DNA of 64,000 nt from Streptomyces sp. RB17 (GTDB taxonomy: Bacteria; Actinomycetota; Actinomycetes; Streptomycetales; Streptomycetaceae): assembly GCF_009604455.1 (NCBI RefSeq), contig NZ_WEGL01000003.1:1-64000 (forward strand), in the 5' to 3' direction. This document shows positions 26,801 through 34,562 of the stretch, in pieces. A model generated the notes under the pieces. That model had not been told where the DNA came from, did not search any database, and saw only the letters and a list, made by a program, of their open reading frames with translations. Position numbers and translations under genes: made by a program. How positions within the stretch are numbered: the first letter of the stretch is position 1; each line of letters begins with the position of its first letter.

Positions 26801-27481
26801 GGTGACGGGGTTGATCACCGTCCGGGTGGAGGACGGCACGTTCAGCGCGGCGAGCAGCAGGCCGCGGGCGGCGGCGGACTGCTGGACGGCGGTGTCCAGC
26901 TCGGCGAGCGCGTGGGCGCCGGAGCCGGCCCGCGGGGGCGTCCGGTCGGCCAGCTGCTCGGCGAGCCGGTGCAGTTCGGTGATGGCCGTCGAGTACGCCT
27001 GGTGGGCCTGGAGGGCCGTGGTCTTGCCGGTGAGGGCGGCCCGGCGGACGGCGGCGATGCCGTCGAGGTCGCCGCGCAGGCTCGCCGGGGTGTCGTCCTC
27101 GGCGCGCAGGTCCTCGACCTGGCGGTCGACGCGGGCGCTGCGGTCCTCGGCGGGGGCCTTGGACTCGGGGCGGCCCGCAGCGATGTAGGAGGTGACCTCG
27201 TCGCGCTCGTCGGCGAGGGAGTTCGCGAGGGCGAGGGCGTCCTGGGTGCGGCCGGCCAGCGTCACCAGGTCCTGGGAGTCGCTGACGTCCTGGGAGGCGG
27301 TGAGCAGCGAGGGCGCGCCGGCTCCCGCGACGGCGGCGGCCACCACGGCGACGGCGACGATCAGTCGGGTGCGCACATGGGTGGGGCGGCCGGTGCCCAC
27401 GGGGGTCTGCGGTTCGGTCCCCGTGGGGGCCGTCTGCCTGCCTGTGCGCCGAGGCCGCTTCTTCTGCACCGGTGCTCGCAT
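23843..27481 (-). CDS. cvnA: CvnA, histidine-kinase-like ATPase of the conservon, with repeat expansion
   Basis: 1212 residues. An N-terminal membrane helix (about 38-60) opens an outside nitrate-sensor-like (NIT) helical domain to about 330. A second helix (IAVLGALMLVAVGLATAMA), HAMP and a coiled coil follow, then an HATPase domain (N-box AELMENASSFSPPDLPVEV; G-box GDAGLGLGLYVVARLA). No phosphoacceptor HExxTP is seen, as expected for conservon sensors. The C-terminal 500 residues are disordered and carry about 17 tandem 12-residue repeats (GPARDAVRDVTG type) at about 831-1046. A conserved end (IDAEALRRRLGGFRQGAQAGYRDVEAE) closes the protein. It heads cvnA-B-C-D, probably plus the monooxygenase. 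Confidence 0.92.
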   Translation of the reverse strand: MRAPVQKKRPRRTGRQTAPTGTEPQTPVGTGRPTHVRTRLIVAVAVVAAAVAGAGAPSLLTASQDVSDSQDLVTLAGRTQDALALANSLADERDEVTSYIAAGRPESKAPAEDRSARVDRQVEDLRAEDDTPASLRGDLDGIAAVRRAALTGKTTALQAHQAYSTAITELHRLAEQLADRTPPRAGSGAHALAELDTAVQQSAAARGLLLAALNVPSSTRTVINPVTGLPTTTSTTSAADRKQRDQLTAAAQQARLRADAALADFRATAPKTAVDSYDSTVTGSDVNSAEKHLATLTDQPTLADSELTTSTKKLDAALSARVDLMRGAESALYDHRTKDLAKLRDDDVAALEIRIAVLGALMLVAVGLATAMARTLTRPLSVLRRGSARLAQSEDPAAQEPITFTGRNDEFAQVVRSVNALHAHAAALYERVSTLETDRKHLIGQRQKMADAREALQAELMRSADRLERLRTSIGGTFVNLALRTLGLVERQLAVIEGLEEREQDPDRLATLFKLDHFATVMRRHSENLLVLAGAEHVQQHHGPVPLVDVVRAGVSEIERYERVRIAALPPHAHVAGFAADDLSHLLAELMENASSFSPPDLPVEVSGWLLENGEVMLSVQDEGIGMAADRLDLLNTRLAGFDPETHYDNEGDAGLGLGLYVVARLAHRHGVRVHLREQKQGGIAAVVVLPATLLSDAPPTALPPQTSSLSGTGSFSLPGADAEVNSNVLHGRAKHTDPLVALAEQAVRGAAASGGTTEGNASGNPVTEGAADTPPDEPAGPVQTPAGETGTAFGTLTDQPASAEPAGEPQHTFGASAKDPASGAFAVSAGDAARDAAAGPARDAVRDVTGGPARDAVRDVTGGPARDAVRDVTGGPAGDAVRESFGGVAGDAVRDVTGGWAEDAVRDAFGGSAKGAVRDAAGGSAEDAVRESFGGVAGGAGRDAFGDSAGDSVRDDAGGSAWGAGRESFAGSAEDAVRDAFGGSAKGAVRDAAGGSAEDAASGSFDRSAGDVVPGGAGGFAEGAERDVRDAFGGSAEDDVWDAFGGGRGVTGGSVEQAVHEQAAPVAQDAETRPKAPAETFAESTMELLLPDLTAQPTGPSATDVGRAPQGPPAPHDDSRTGGAGGADIPAEGEADPEEQLTSKGLPKRTPKITAPAAPPRQRTASIDAEALRRRLGGFRQGAQAGYRDVEAEIEARTETATGGTAEEASS
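24345..24990 (-). repeat. 36-bp in-frame tandem repeats inside cvnA
   Basis: About 17-18 units of 36 nt encode GPARDAVRDVTG, GSAEDAVRDAFG, GSAKGAVRDAAG, GVAGDAVRESFG and relatives. Three neighbouring units at about 24855-24960 are almost identical at the DNA level, so expansion is recent. The period is a multiple of three, so the frame is preserved, in contrast with the non-coding arrays of this window. Confidence 0.88.
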
Positions 27482-27853
27482 TCCTGAACTCGACTGGCCA
27501 AGGACCCGGGTGGCGTCCCGTCATCTCGGTGCCAAGTGGTGCGTACACCCGGTTGGTACGGTTCCCGACCCTCCCAGCGCCGGTGGGCAGTGGTCTCGCA
27601 TCACCTGACCCGCCACCCGAAGGAGTGAACATCGGAGGGGAGTTGGCGGGCAAGTTCCTCCGGCGCGTGCGGCGCCCTGGTGCGGCATGCCGGTTGGACG
27701 AGCGGGACAGGCTTTGACAGTATTCGCCGCCACGCCTTCCCGGAGTGGATCATTCCACCTCAAACCAGGCGGCTGACCTGCGGGGTTGTTCCAATTCGGC
27801 GGCGACTGCCAGACTTTGGCGAATCCTGTGAAGAGCTCGTGCAGACTGGCTGG
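27482..27853. promoter_or_regulatory. Divergent promoter region of the conservon and PP2C gene
   Basis: This 372-nt gap separates the divergent cvnA and PP2C genes. TTGACA at 27714-27719 (plus strand) is a perfect -35 for the PP2C gene, but no good -10 is found at 16-19 nt. GCGCGTGCGGCGCC near 27663 is GC-palindromic. No small gene is convincing. Confidence 0.35.
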
Positions 27854-28642
27854 ATGCGAACTGATCTCGTTTCGGAACCCGGCGACGCGAACCGACCCAA
27901 CGAGGACTTCGCCGGTGTCGGACTACCCGCCTCCGGACAGGGTGGTTGTGTGATCGTCCTGGACGGAGTGACTCCGCCACGAGGTGAGACGGGGTGTCTG
28001 CATTCCGTTCCCTGGTTCACCGCGCGGCTGGGTGGCGCGCTGACCGAACTGACCGTTTCGAGCGGAGATCTGACGCTCCCGGAGATTCTGTCGCGGGCGA
28101 TCGGCCGCACGGCCGGGGCCCATGTGCAAACCTGTGAGCTTTCTCACCCGCGAACCCCCCAGGCGACCGTCGCCGTGGCCCGCTGGTCCGCCGAGACCGT
28201 CGAGTACCTGGTGCTCTCCGACTCCGCGCTGCTGCTGCAGGGCACCGACGGGACGGTCACCCCGGTCCTCGACGACCGGCTGGCCCGGCTCCCGCGCTCC
28301 GCGCTCGCCACCGACGCCCTGGTGGACGCCACCCTGCGCAACAAGGAGGGCGGTTTCTTCACGGCCGCCGCCGATCCCTCGGTGGCCGCCCGCGCGGTCA
28401 CCGGCACGGTGCCGCGGGGCGAGGTCCGCGCCCTGGCCGCGCTGACGGACGGCGCGACCCGCTGGACGGAGAAGTTCCGCGAGGGCGACTGGCAGGCCCT
28501 GTTCGAACTGGTCGCCAAGGAGGGCGCCCGGTCACTGGTGGACCGGGTACGGCAACTGGAGTCCGCGGACCGCGAGGAACGGGCGTTCCTGCGACGCAGC
28601 AAGACACACGATGACGCGACGGCGGTGTACGTGGAGCTTTGA
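27854..28642 (+). CDS. PP2C-like protein phosphatase
   Basis: 262 residues from the ATG at 27854. PP2C (PPM) metal-site motifs appear in order: NRPNEDF, VIVLDGVTP (Asp-Gly), VLSDSALLL, AALTDGATR and the C-terminal HDDATAVYV with its Asp. It lacks a membrane segment and extra domains. It presumably dephosphorylates Ser/Thr proteins. A Ser/Thr kinase gene lies 7 kb away, but no direct link is shown. A long tandem-repeat region follows its stop codon. Confidence 0.82.
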   Translation: MRTDLVSEPGDANRPNEDFAGVGLPASGQGGCVIVLDGVTPPRGETGCLHSVPWFTARLGGALTELTVSSGDLTLPEILSRAIGRTAGAHVQTCELSHPRTPQATVAVARWSAETVEYLVLSDSALLLQGTDGTVTPVLDDRLARLPRSALATDALVDATLRNKEGGFFTAAADPSVAARAVTGTVPRGEVRALAALTDGATRWTEKFREGDWQALFELVAKEGARSLVDRVRQLESADREERAFLRRSKTHDDATAVYVEL

Positions 28643-28659
28643 CCCCCGCGCCGCTTCGG

Positions 28660-29405
28660 CCACGAGCGCGCGCCGCCTTCGGGCGCGAGGGGGCATGGGC
28701 TCCGGGTGCGTGGGCGCGTGGGCTGCGGGTGCGAGCGCGCGCCGGCTCGGGGTGCGAGGGGGCATGGGCTGCGGGTGCGCGGGCGCGCGGCTCGGGGTGC
28801 GAGCACGCATGATTCGCGGTCCGAGCGTGCATGGGCTCCGGGCGCGAGCGCACGCCGGCTCCGTCTACGAGCGCACGCCAGCTGCGGGTATGAGCACACG
28901 CCCCCTCCGACGTGAGCCGCCCGGCGGCTCCGGCTGCCGACCCCTCGCCGACGCCGGCCACCAGCCCCCGTCGACTCCGGCTCCGGGTGCGAGCGCGCAC
29001 GGGCTCCGGGCGCGAGCGCACGCCGGCTGCCGACCCTGAGCCGCCCGCCGTCCCCGGCTGCAGACCCCTCACCGACGCCGGCCACCAGCCCCCGTCGACT
29101 CCGGCTCCGGATGCGAACGCGCACGGGCTCCGGGTCCGAGCGCACGCCGGCTGCCGACCCTGAGCCGCCCGCCGATCCCGGCTGCAGAACCCCCACCAAC
29201 TCCGGCCACCAGCCCCCGTCGACTCCGGCTCCGGATGCGAACGCGCGTGGACTCCGGGTCCGAGCGCACGTCGGCCGCGACCGTGAGCCGCCCGCCGATC
29301 CCGGCTGCGGAACCCCCACCAACTCCGGCCACCAGCCCCCGTCGACTCCGGCTCCGGGTGCGAGCGCGCGCCGCCGTCGACCCCGGCTGTGGGCCCCCGC
29401 CGGGC
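28660..29405. repeat. 124-bp tandem direct repeats with simpler flanking repeats
   Basis: Four copies of a 124-bp unit (last one partial) contain the anchor CCACCAGCCCCCGTCGACTC at 28958, 29082, 29206 and 29329, spaced 124, 124 and 123 nt. Each carries GGGTGCGAGCGCGCACGGGC-like segments. From 28660 to 28930 only the shorter GGGTGCGAGCG/GCATGGGCTC motifs recur irregularly. The period is not a multiple of three, and the open frames crossing it are Arg/Pro/Ala low-complexity. The array fills the convergent space between the PP2C gene and marR. The minus (marR sense) strand is the G-rich one. Confidence 0.85.
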
Positions 29406-29442
29406 CCCGGCGGTGAGCCCCCTGCCCGCCCCCGCCCCCGCC

Positions 29443-29934
29443 CTACTTCTCCATGACGCCGTTCAACTGGTTCAGGAGTCGGGCGAGTTCGGCGACCTCG
29501 GTGCGGTCCCAGTGGGCGAGCTGCCTGACGTAGCGGGCGCGGCGCGCCTCGCGGACCTTGCCGACCCGGCCGCGCCCCTCCTCGGTCAGGGTGACGAGCC
29601 AGGCACGGCCGTCGGCGGGGTCGGGTTCGCGGGCGATCAGGCCCAGCTCCTCCAGGGCGCGCAGCTGGCGCGACATGGTGGCCTTGCCGACGCCGATGTA
29701 GGCGGCGAGTTCCGTGGCCCGCCGGCCGCCGCACTCGTCCAGCCGGATGAGCAGGCCGTATGCGGAGGACTCCAGGTCGGGATGGACCTCGCGGGCCATC
29801 TCGCCCTGGCTGGCCCGGGCCCGCCGAAGCAGCACGGTCAACTCCCGTTCCAGTGCCAGGAATTCCTGGTCTGCACCACTGGGCGTCATCTCCTGGGCGC
29901 CGCGATGAGCGTCGCCGTTTCCGTCCTCGTGCAC
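29443..29934 (-). CDS. MarR family transcriptional regulator
   Basis: 163 residues from a GTG at 29934 (HEDGNGDAHRG...). A TTG 15 codons earlier lacks a ribosome site, and an ATG at 29889 is also possible. The winged helix is clear: AYGLLIRLDECGGRRATELAAYIGVGKATMSRQLRALEELGLIAREPDPADGR. Dimer helices are at both ends. It is divergent from the GH25 lysozyme gene, with 238 nt between them, and may regulate it or itself. Its 3' end runs into the 124-bp repeats. Confidence 0.9.
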   Translation of the reverse strand: MHEDGNGDAHRGAQEMTPSGADQEFLALERELTVLLRRARASQGEMAREVHPDLESSAYGLLIRLDECGGRRATELAAYIGVGKATMSRQLRALEELGLIAREPDPADGRAWLVTLTEEGRGRVGKVREARRARYVRQLAHWDRTEVAELARLLNQLNGVMEK

Positions 29935-30061
29935 GTCAGCACCCCTGCTCGGTTTCGCGGTCCTGAAAGTTTCTGCCAAAAGTCGTCATTGCCGCAGCTC
30001 TGTAAGTATTTCGCAGGGCTAGACCAACGGCGGCGCCCGGACCCCCTTCCCACGCCGTCAT

Positions 30062-30073
30062 CTACGTGCGTAG
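30062..30073. promoter_or_regulatory. Inverted repeat between marR and the lysozyme gene
   Basis: CTACGTGCGTAG is a 12-bp inverted repeat with 5-bp arms (CTACG, TG, CGTAG), 100 nt before the lysozyme start. It could be a regulator site for either divergent gene. Its short arms make chance occurrence possible. Confidence 0.3.
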
Positions 30074-30172
30074 CTTCTTTACCAGGCAATGAATGGCATG
30101 CCCACGCCAGTGCGGCATCCCGGTACACGGTCACAGCCACGTTCTCCCCACCCCGCTCCCCGGAGGCACGTC

Positions 30173-31015
30173 ATGCCCGTGCACAGACCCGGCTCCGACC
30201 GCTCAGCCCGCTCCCTCCGCCCGCGCCCCCTCGCCATCCTGGTCACGGCCCTGCTCGCGGCGCTCTCCCTCACCCTCCCGCTCACCTCCGCCCACGCCGC
30301 GACCACCCCCAGCCGCGGCTCCGCCCACATGGGCATGGGCGTCCTCGCGCACGACGGCCAGGCCGGTGCCCCCACCTCCGGTGACGTCACCCAGACCGAG
30401 GGCGTGGACGTCGCCGGCTACCAGGGCAACGTCGCCTGGTCGACCCTGTGGAACAGCGGAGTGCGCTGGGCGTACACGAAGGCGACGGAAGGCACGTACT
30501 ACACGAACCCGTACTTCGCCCAGCAGTACAACGGCTCGTACAACGTGGGCATGATCCGCGGCGCCTACCACTTCGCGACCCCGGACACCACCAGCGGCGC
30601 CACCCAGGCGAGCTACTTCGTCAGCCACGGGGGCGGCTGGTCGCGCGACGGCAAGACGCTGCCCGGCGCGCTCGACATCGAGTGGAACCCGTACGGCGCC
30701 GAGTGCTACGGCAAGACCGCGAGCCAGATGGTCAGCTGGATCGCCGACTTCATCAACACCTACCACTCGCTCACCAGCCGCTACCCCGTGATCTACACGG
30801 CGACCAGCTGGTGGAGCGACTGCACCGGCAACTACGGCGGCTTCGCGGCGAACAACCCGCTGTGGATCGCCCGCTACGCCTCGGACCCGGGGACGCTGCC
30901 GGCCGGCTGGTCGTACTACACGATGTGGCAGTACACGTCCTCCGGCCCGACCGTCGGCGACCACGACAAGTTCAACGGGGCGCTCGACCGGGTGCAGGCC
31001 CTCGCCAACGGATAG
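30173..31015 (+). CDS. Secreted GH25 lysozyme
   Basis: 280 residues from the ATG at 30173 after CGGAGG. The signal peptide ends near residue 42 (LTSAHAAT). The GH25 TIM-barrel has Asp79 in GVDVAGYQG and the catalytic pair Asp168/Glu170 in GALDIEWNP, then FINTYHSLTSRYPVIYTATSWW. It hydrolyses peptidoglycan glycan strands (N-acetylmuramidase, cellosyl type) outside the cell. There is no extra wall-binding domain. The last 14 codons (NGALDRVQALANG, stop) and the terminator after them are tandemly duplicated downstream. Confidence 0.93.
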   Translation: MPVHRPGSDRSARSLRPRPLAILVTALLAALSLTLPLTSAHAATTPSRGSAHMGMGVLAHDGQAGAPTSGDVTQTEGVDVAGYQGNVAWSTLWNSGVRWAYTKATEGTYYTNPYFAQQYNGSYNVGMIRGAYHFATPDTTSGATQASYFVSHGGGWSRDGKTLPGALDIEWNPYGAECYGKTASQMVSWIADFINTYHSLTSRYPVIYTATSWWSDCTGNYGGFAANNPLWIARYASDPGTLPAGWSYYTMWQYTSSGPTVGDHDKFNGALDRVQALANG

Positions 31016-31199
31016 TGCCGCACCCTCCCGGCCGGGGGTCCGGGGGTCGCCCCCGGACAAGCACAGCAACGGGGCGCTCGACCGGGTACAGGCCCTCGCC
31101 AACGGATAGTGCCGCACCCTCCCGGCCGGGGGTCCGGGGGTCGCCCCCGGACAAGCACAGCAACGGGGCGCTCGACCGGGTGCAGGCCCTCGCCAACGG
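30973..31199 (+). repeat. 94-bp tandem duplication of the lysozyme gene end and terminator
   Basis: Units begin CAACGGGGCGCTCGACC at 30973, 31067 and 31161, exactly 94 nt apart (third unit partial). Each full unit contains the last codons of the gene, its TAG stop and a hairpin TCCGGGGG-TCG-CCCCCGGA. The copies are nearly identical, differing at GGGTGCAGG/GGGTACAGG. This is an early-stage 3'-end minisatellite with duplicated terminators. Confidence 0.92.
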
Positions 31200-31223
31200 C
31201 CGAGCCCGCCGAACGCTGAGCCC

Positions 31224-31430
31224 TCACAGACCCAGCGAGATCGCGATCCGCGTCAGCTCGGCCATGCTCGTGTGGCCGAGTTTGGCGCGGATGCGGCGCA
31301 TATAGGTGTCCACGGTGTGCCGGGACACACCCATGGCACGGGCCGTCTGGAGATAGGTGTGGCCCGCCGCGACATGCCGGAGCGTCTCCAGTTCGCGGTC
31401 GGTCAGCGGCCGGGCCGTGACGCCAGTCAT
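31224..31430 (-). CDS. Mini LuxR-type helix-turn-helix protein
   Basis: 68 residues from the ATG at 31430, preceded by GAGAGGACC. The protein is little more than a LuxR/NarL DNA-binding domain: LTDRELETLRHVAAGHTYLQTARAMGVSRHTVDTYMRRIRAKLGHTSMAELTRIAISLGL. There is no receiver or sensor domain, so control must come from expression or a partner. It is divergent from the PAS/PP2C/ATPase gene and may regulate it. Confidence 0.85.
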   Translation of the reverse strand: MTGVTARPLTDRELETLRHVAAGHTYLQTARAMGVSRHTVDTYMRRIRAKLGHTSMAELTRIAISLGL

Positions 31431-31627
31431 CGGGGTCCTCTCTGTTGTCACCCCCCAGCAGGATGGGTAATGCCGGAATAAGGGCATTTGTCTCCTTCAC
31501 GCCAGGACACCCCCGACCGGTTGCGGACGACCGCGGATTTCTTGCCGCGGCCCTGCGTTGGTGCTCCGCGCCGCCCGGGATCATGCTGGTCAGGAGAGCC
31601 TGCCGAGCAAGGGCGAGATGAGCGGCG

Positions 31628-34003
31628 ATGGAGCGACCGGAGCGACAGTCGACGTACACGGCCACGGCCACCATCGATGAGCAGGGCATCCTCACGGGGT
31701 GGAGCGAAGGCGCCGAGCTGCTGCTCGGCTACGACTCACCGGCCGTCGTCGGACGGCCCGCCACCGCGCTCCTCGCCACCGACTGCTCGGCGGCCCGGCG
31801 GATGCTCGCCGGCCGGGACCGCTGGAACGGCACCGTGCCGCTGCGGCACCGCGACGGCCGACTGCTGGAGCTGGGCGTGCTCGCGCACCGCCGGACCTCG
31901 GACACCGGGGCCACCGACTGGCTCGTGGTGAGCGCCGTGACGGCACGCGCGCAGCCGCCCCGGGGCGAACCGCTGGAGGAGTGGACGTTCCTTCAGTCCC
32001 CCTTCCCGCTGGCCATCTTCGACGCCGAGCTGCGGCTGGTGCGCGCCAACCGGCGGATGGAGCACGCCCTCGCCCTGCCCGAGGCCGCGATGCGCGGGCT
32101 GCGGCTGCCGCACATCGTGCCCGGCACCGCGAGCGAGGATGCCGACCGGTCGATGCGGCTCGCGCTGGAGACCGGCCGGCCGCAGCAGGTCCCGGACCGG
32201 CTCGGCGCGGAACTGGGCCGTGGTGCCGTGCTCACCCCGCTGAAGGACGCCGACGCCCGGGTGCGCGCCGTCTGCCTGTCCACGCAGACGCCCACCCAGC
32301 ACTCCGCCGCCCGGCAGCGTCCGTCGGCCGAGAGCGACACGCGCGTGGGCGCGGCCGCCGACCAGGCCCGCGCCGCGCAGGAGCTCGGCGAGGTCACCGT
32401 TCCCCGGCTCGCCGACGTCATGGCGGTCGACCTGCTCGACTCCCCCCGCGCCGCGGGCGAGGAACCCGCCCCGCGGCAGGGCCCGGTCGTCCTGCGCCGC
32501 GCCGCGCTGCGCGTCGTACCCGAGGGCGTCGGACCGGCCTACGGCAGCGGCATCGGCGAGGCGGTCATCTGCCCGCCGGCCTCCCCTCCGGCCCGGTCTC
32601 TGACGGCGGGCCGGCCGCTGCTGTACGACACGGCGGACCCGCTCGTCGCCGAGTGGGCGGCGGTGGACCCGGGGGCGGCGTGGCTGCGCGCGTCCGGGGC
32701 GTGCTCGCTGCTGGCGGTGCCGCTGCTCGCCCAGGACAGCACCCTCGGGGTGGCGCTCTTCGGGCGACGCCCCGACCGGGAGCCGTTCGGCCCGGAGGAT
32801 CTGCGGCTGGCCCAGGAGTTCACGGCCAAGGCGGCCGCCGGCATCCGGCAGGCCCGCTCCTACACCCGGACCCGCACCACCACCATGGCCCTCCAGCAGA
32901 GCCTGCTCCCGCACACACTGCCCGACCAGGCGGCCCTGGAGATCGCCACCCGCTATCTGCCCGCCGCGACCGGGGCCGGGGTGGGTGGCGACTGGTTCGA
33001 CGTGATCCCGCTGTCCGGGGCACGGGTGGCGCTCGTCGTGGGGGACGTGGTGGGCCACGGGATCCGCGCCTCGGCCACCATGGGCCGGCTGCGCACCGCC
33101 GTACGCACCCTGGCCGACGTCGATCTGCCGGCCGACGAACTCCTCACCCACCTCGACGACCTGGTGCTGCGGCTCGCCGCCGACGAGGGCAGCACGGACC
33201 CGACCGCCGAGACCGCCGGCGGCATCGGCACCACCTGTCTGTACGCCGTCTACGACCCGGTCTCCCGCCGGTGCACCCTGGCCCGGGCCGGCCATCCGCC
33301 GCCCGCCGTGGTCACACCGGACGGCGCCGTGCGCTTCCTGGACGTGCCCGCGGGCCCGCCCCTCGGGCTGGGCGGGCTGCCGTTCGAGGCCATCGAGGCC
33401 GAACTGCCCGAGGGCAGCCTGCTCGCCCTGTACACCGACGGGCTGTTCGAGGCCCGCGAGCACGACATCGACGAGGCGCTGGACAAGATGTTCGCCGCGC
33501 TCGTCCGGCCCGCGCGGTCACTGGACGCGGTCTGCGACCACGTGCTCACCGAGCTGCTGACCCATCGCCCCGACGACGACATCGCCCTGCTCGTCGCCCG
33601 CACCCGGGTCCTGCACGAGGACCGGGTCGCCGCCTGGGAGCTGGAGAACGACCCCGAGGACGTCGCCCGCGCCCGCCGCCTCGCCTGCGACCAGCTGTCC
33701 GCCTGGGGCCTGGACGAGGCGTCCTTCCCCACCGAGCTGATGGTCAGCGAGCTGGTCACCAACGCCATCCGCTACGGCCGCCCGCCCATCCAGCTCCGGC
33801 TGATCCACCAGGACGCGACCCTGATCTGCGAGGTGTACGACTCCAGCGGCAGCACCCCGCACATGCGGCGCGCCCGCATCTTCGACGAGGGCGGCCGGGG
33901 CCTGCTGCTGGTCGCCCAGCTCGCCGAACGCTGGGGCACCCGGCACGACCGGATCGGCAAGACGGTGTGGGCCGAGCAGTCGGTCGCCGCGGCCACCGGC
34001 TGA
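31628..34003 (+). CDS. PAS-GAF-PP2C phosphatase fused to an anti-sigma-type ATPase
   Basis: 791 residues. In order: PAS (about 10-105), a second PAS (115-200), a GAF-like part (about 300-415, LLAVPLLAQDSTLGVALFG), a SpoIIE/RsbU-type PP2C phosphatase (425-655, GGDWFDVIPLSGARVALVVGD and the YTDGLFEAR, PDDDIALLV metal motifs) and a C-terminal RsbW-like HATPase (665-790, MVSELVTNAIRYGRPP, EGGRGLLLVAQLAERWG). Such fusions are abundant in Streptomyces and act in partner switching: the phosphatase dephosphorylates an anti-sigma antagonist, and the ATPase can phosphorylate or bind it. No STAS antagonist or sigma gene is adjacent. Confidence 0.9.
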   Translation: MERPERQSTYTATATIDEQGILTGWSEGAELLLGYDSPAVVGRPATALLATDCSAARRMLAGRDRWNGTVPLRHRDGRLLELGVLAHRRTSDTGATDWLVVSAVTARAQPPRGEPLEEWTFLQSPFPLAIFDAELRLVRANRRMEHALALPEAAMRGLRLPHIVPGTASEDADRSMRLALETGRPQQVPDRLGAELGRGAVLTPLKDADARVRAVCLSTQTPTQHSAARQRPSAESDTRVGAAADQARAAQELGEVTVPRLADVMAVDLLDSPRAAGEEPAPRQGPVVLRRAALRVVPEGVGPAYGSGIGEAVICPPASPPARSLTAGRPLLYDTADPLVAEWAAVDPGAAWLRASGACSLLAVPLLAQDSTLGVALFGRRPDREPFGPEDLRLAQEFTAKAAAGIRQARSYTRTRTTTMALQQSLLPHTLPDQAALEIATRYLPAATGAGVGGDWFDVIPLSGARVALVVGDVVGHGIRASATMGRLRTAVRTLADVDLPADELLTHLDDLVLRLAADEGSTDPTAETAGGIGTTCLYAVYDPVSRRCTLARAGHPPPAVVTPDGAVRFLDVPAGPPLGLGGLPFEAIEAELPEGSLLALYTDGLFEAREHDIDEALDKMFAALVRPARSLDAVCDHVLTELLTHRPDDDIALLVARTRVLHEDRVAAWELENDPEDVARARRLACDQLSAWGLDEASFPTELMVSELVTNAIRYGRPPIQLRLIHQDATLICEVYDSSGSTPHMRRARIFDEGGRGLLLVAQLAERWGTRHDRIGKTVWAEQSVAAATG

Positions 34004-34004
34004 C

Positions 34005-34538
34005 TCAGCCGCTGCCACCGTCGCCCCCGCGGCCGCCGTTGCCGCCGGTCTCGCAGCCGACGCCGAGACAGATCCCGCCGTTGCCGCCCCGCCCGCCGTC
34101 GCCGCCGTCGCCCGTGCCCACGGCGGCGCCGCCGTTCCCGCCGTCGCCGCCGTTGGCACTGCCCGAGCAGACGCCGACGCAGATCCCGCCGTCGCCGCCC
34201 TTGCCGCCGGCCCGGCCCGGTGTGCCGGCCGTGCCGTCGCCGCCGTTGGCGCTGCCGTTGCAGAGCCCGGCGCAGATGCCGCCGCCCGCGCCCTTGGTGC
34301 CGTTGACGGTGCCGTTGCAGTTGCCCGCGCAGATCGAGTCGGCGATGCGGACGCTGCCGTTGCCCACGTGGATGCCGCCGTGGCCCGGATTGACGCTGCC
34401 GACGCCGGGCGGGCCGCTGCCGGATCCGCCGCCGACGGGGCCGGTGCCGGCCATCGCGGCCGGGGCCATGGCGCCCCCGGTGATCATCACGGTCGAGACC
34501 GCGAGGCCGATACCGAATTTCCAGGAGTTCCTGCGCAT
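34005..34538 (-). CDS. Secreted Gly/Asn/Cys-rich protein (ICxGxCxGxxNG repeats)
   Basis: 177 residues. A signal peptide (RRNSWKFGIGLAVSTVMITGG, cut near AMAG) precedes a Gly-rich body. A motif recurs four times: SICAGNCNGTVNG, GICAGLCNGSANG, GICVGVCSGSANG and GICLGVGCETGG. PGRS-like GGDGGxGG linkers separate them. The evenly spaced cysteine pairs could form disulfides or bind metal outside the cell. It is the last of three Gly-rich exported genes on this strand. I do not recognise a family. The gene starts 24 nt after the lipoprotein gene stop, so they probably share a transcript. Confidence 0.7.
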   Translation of the reverse strand: MRRNSWKFGIGLAVSTVMITGGAMAPAAMAGTGPVGGGSGSGPPGVGSVNPGHGGIHVGNGSVRIADSICAGNCNGTVNGTKGAGGGICAGLCNGSANGGDGTAGTPGRAGGKGGDGGICVGVCSGSANGGDGGNGGAAVGTGDGGDGGRGGNGGICLGVGCETGGNGGRGGDGGSG

Positions 34539-34562
34539 GCGGGTTTCCTTTTTCTCGATTCC

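Noticed and set aside
23630..27487. 1285-codon open frame antisense to cvnA
   Set aside because: Repetitive Arg/Gly/Thr composition mirrors the cvnA repeats. The sense strand encodes recognised conservon domains.
28660..29322. Arg/Pro/Ser-rich open frames in the 124-bp repeats
   Set aside because: The period is not divisible by three, and products are low-complexity without homologue-like features.
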